This document shows, in pieces, positions 5,271 to 6,807 of a DNA stretch of 6,807 bases (position 1 is the stretch's first letter; every line of letters begins with the position of its first letter). The position numbers were made by a program, and so were the translations under genes. The notes under the pieces are model-generated. The model was not told the origin of the DNA. It did no database searches and worked only from the letters and a program-made list of their open reading frames with translations. Source of the stretch: an uncultured Bacteroidales bacterium (lineage in GTDB: Bacteria; Bacteroidota; Bacteroidia; Bacteroidales; P3); contig CAMWQD010000064.1 of the NCBI GenBank assembly GCA_947176325.1, positions 1 to 6,807 on the forward strand, given 5' to 3'.

Positions 5271-6263
5271 TTAGGCACCCAGATGCAGACGACGGAAAGC
5301 CACCACCGCGGCATCGCCGTTTTGCTTCACATAGTCGCCCACCGTGAGCTTGCTGTCCATGATGTATTCCTGGAACAACAAGGTGTTTTCCTTGTAGAAC
5401 TTCTCGATGCGGCCTTTGACGATGTTGTCCAGCATCGCTTCGGGAATGTTGCCGGCTTTTTCGGCCGATACGGTAGCGATGATTTCGCGGGCCTGCTTGG
5501 CCTGTTCGGGCGTAAGCCAACCCTTGGCCGTGTTCGATTCGATGTGTTCTTCCGAATCCACGTGTGCGGGATTGATGCCGGCTTTCGACAAAGCATTGTC
5601 CACAGCCTTTTGAATCTGCTCCTGCTTGGTCTTTTCGCGGGCCACCGACTTTTCGGTTTCGATAGTGGCGGCGGGCACCGATTCCTTGTCGAGGGCTACG
5701 GGATTCATGGCAGCCACCTGCATGGCTACATTGTGTCCCACTTCATCCTTGGCCGAAGCCTTGTCGAAACCTACCAACGTGGCAAGTTTGTTGCCGTTGT
5801 GGTTGTAGGCGCAAACCATACCCGCTTCGATGAACTCATAGCCGGGGATTTCCATTTTTTCGCCGATTTTACCCACCAAGTCGGTGATGTGATCGGCTAC
5901 GGTGCGGCCATCCACGTCCAAAGTCTTCACTTCGTCGGCGGTCTTCACCTTCTTGGCGAGAGCCAATTCGGCCATTTTGCGTACCAAGCCCGTGAATTCA
6001 TCGTTCTTGGCAACAAAGTCGGTTTCGCAGCTGAGGCTTACGATGCAACCGAAAGTCTTGTCGGCGTTCACCTGAGCCCAAACCATACCTTCTTTCGCTT
6101 CCTTGTCGGCACGGTTGGCGGCCACTTTCTGACCCTTCTTGCGCAGGAATTCAACCGCTTTTTCAAAATCGCCGTCGCATTCGGTAAGGGCCTTCTTGCA
6201 GTCCATCATACCGGCGCCGGTCATTTGTCTCAATTTATTTACTTCTGAAGCTGTAATAGCCAT
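5271..6263 (-). CDS. tsf: Translation elongation factor Ts (EF-Ts)
   Basis: EF-Ts releases GDP from EF-Tu so that EF-Tu can bind GTP again during protein synthesis in the cytoplasm. The 330-residue protein has the N-terminal UBA-like domain with LRQMTGAGMMDCKKAL (11-26), then the core with CETDFVAKNDEF (79-90), whose TDFV (81-84) contains the residues that act on the EF-Tu nucleotide site. Further on are AMQVAAMNP (180-188) and the C-terminal region with GRIEKFYKENTLL (284-296) and TVGDYV (307-312). It is longer than the E. coli protein (283 residues), mainly through extra sequence around 212-260 between the dimerisation-region helices, as I recall being common in Bacteroidales. The ATG at 6263 gives the expected MAITASEVNKLRQ start and lies 20 bp after the rpsB stop, without a Shine-Dalgarno sequence. 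The rpsB-tsf order is widely conserved. Confidence 0.98.
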   Translation of the reverse strand: MAITASEVNKLRQMTGAGMMDCKKALTECDGDFEKAVEFLRKKGQKVAANRADKEAKEGMVWAQVNADKTFGCIVSLSCETDFVAKNDEFTGLVRKMAELALAKKVKTADEVKTLDVDGRTVADHITDLVGKIGEKMEIPGYEFIEAGMVCAYNHNGNKLATLVGFDKASAKDEVGHNVAMQVAAMNPVALDKESVPAATIETEKSVAREKTKQEQIQKAVDNALSKAGINPAHVDSEEHIESNTAKGWLTPEQAKQAREIIATVSAEKAGNIPEAMLDNIVKGRIEKFYKENTLLFQEYIMDSKLTVGDYVKQNGDAAVVAFRRLHLGA

Positions 6264-6283
6264 TGTTCTAAGTGTTAGTTTGT

Positions 6284-6807
6284 TTACTTCTTGGAAACTT
6301 TCTTGGTGGCGGGAACAGCCTTGCGGGGACGACGGGCGCGGCCTTCCTCTCCGTTTTCGCCACGCTTGCGGTTCTTTTCGCTACCGCCTTCGTTTTCTTC
6401 CTCGTCCATACCGTCTACGGCAAGTTTCTCTTCGCCTTCGGCAACCTCTTCTTCGTCCTTCTGGTCTTTGTCGAGCTTGCGTTCGGTGAGGCCTTCCTCA
6501 ATGGCGTTCACCACTTGTTCCACGATGAGGGCGATGGATTTGGAGGCATCGTCGTTGGAGGGAATGATGAAATCCACCAAGTCGGGGTTGACGTTGGTGT
6601 CGACCATGGCGAATACGGGGATATTCAGACGACGGGCTTCGGCCACGGCGATGTGTTCTTTGTTGATGTCAACCACGAAAACGGCGGACGGAAGACGGCC
6701 GAGGTCTGCGATGGAACCGAGGTTCTTTTCGAGTTTTTCCTTTTCGCGGCTAATTTGCAGACGTTCGCGCTTGGAAAGGGTTTCGAACTGCTTGTCGTTC
6801 ATCAAAC
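6284..6807 (-). CDS. rpsB: 30S ribosomal protein S2, 3' part (5' end outside window)
   Basis: The window holds the last 173 residues of S2, a protein of the small ribosomal subunit that binds late in assembly and helps dock S1 and the mRNA leader. The frame is open to the window edge; the apparent start at 6805 is a TTG and the protein continues beyond. Family blocks are EKEKLEKNLGSIADLG (21-36 of the visible part), LPSAVFVVD (38-46), EHIAVAEARRLNIPVFAMVDTN split across 50-71, and FIIPSNDDA (79-87). After about visible residue 110 comes a tail of some 63 residues: first strongly acidic (DEEEVAEGEE, DEEENEGG), then strongly basic (NRKRGE, RARRPRK, ending KKVSKK). Such a charged extension is absent from E. 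coli S2. The tail contains no stop or frameshift, and tsf follows 20 bp later, so it appears genuine. Confidence 0.97.
   Translation of the reverse strand, partial: LMNDKQFETLSKRERLQISREKEKLEKNLGSIADLGRLPSAVFVVDINKEHIAVAEARRLNIPVFAMVDTNVNPDLVDFIIPSNDDASKSIALIVEQVVNAIEEGLTERKLDKDQKDEEEVAEGEEKLAVDGMDEEENEGGSEKNRKRGENGEEGRARRPRKAVPATKKVSKK

Noticed and set aside
5244..6248. 334-codon plus-strand open frame opposite tsf
   Set aside because: It is the antisense shadow of a certain EF-Ts gene, has no recognisable motif, and overlaps the terminator side with no separate promoter signal.
6800..6805. Start codons at 6805 (TTG) or 6802 (ATG) as the beginning of a short S2-like protein
   Set aside because: The S2 family sequence clearly needs about 100 more N-terminal residues and the frame stays open to the window edge, so these are internal codons.

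Overview
The window looks like chromosomal sequence from a Bacteroidota bacterium, most likely order Bacteroidales. Start codons are not preceded by Shine-Dalgarno sequences but by A-rich or neutral leaders. One gap carries an exact copy of the TAnnTTTG -7 promoter element typical of this phylum. EF-Ts, ribosomal protein S2 and an OmpA-like lipoprotein all show the forms expected of Bacteroidales. I cannot name a genus. All seven genes lie on the minus strand, so the reading order runs from high to low coordinates. Coding density is high, the longest gap is 150 bp, and I see no tRNA, rRNA, CRISPR array, insertion sequence or phage gene.

In transcriptional order: (1) 6807-5271 holds the 3' part of rpsB (30S protein S2, cut by the window edge) and tsf (EF-Ts), 20 bp apart, ending in a strong intrinsic terminator at about 5195-5234. 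(2) 5120-3876 holds a single-domain thioredoxin and, 12 bp later, a DUF58/VWA-like protein, probably one transcript. (3) 3823-2000 holds a 607-residue lipoprotein combining an N-terminal beta-rich region, a Bacteroidetes-type OmpA-like domain and C-terminal TPR repeats. It probably has its own promoter just after the DUF58 stop codon and is followed by a 13-bp-stem terminator at 1949-1982. (4) 1932-54 holds a PglC-type phosphoglycosyltransferase and, 10 bp later, a PglE-type DegT/DnrJ/EryC1/StrS aminotransferase, closed by a weaker hairpin at 29-47.

Functionally the window covers translation (rpsB, tsf), thiol redox and a cytoplasmic VWA-like adaptor of unknown role, an envelope lipoprotein probably facing the periplasm, and two enzymes of sugar metabolism and transfer. 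The last pair probably make an amino-deoxy sugar nucleotide and load a sugar phosphate onto undecaprenyl phosphate for a surface glycan or a glycoprotein.

Nothing here forms a clearly new multi-gene system. The points most worth a second look are the strong terminator hairpin only 16-29 bp before the phosphoglycosyltransferase start codon, the uncharacterised OmpA-TPR lipoprotein, the DUF58 gene paired with thioredoxin instead of MoxR/Bat genes, and the insertion within the aminotransferase.
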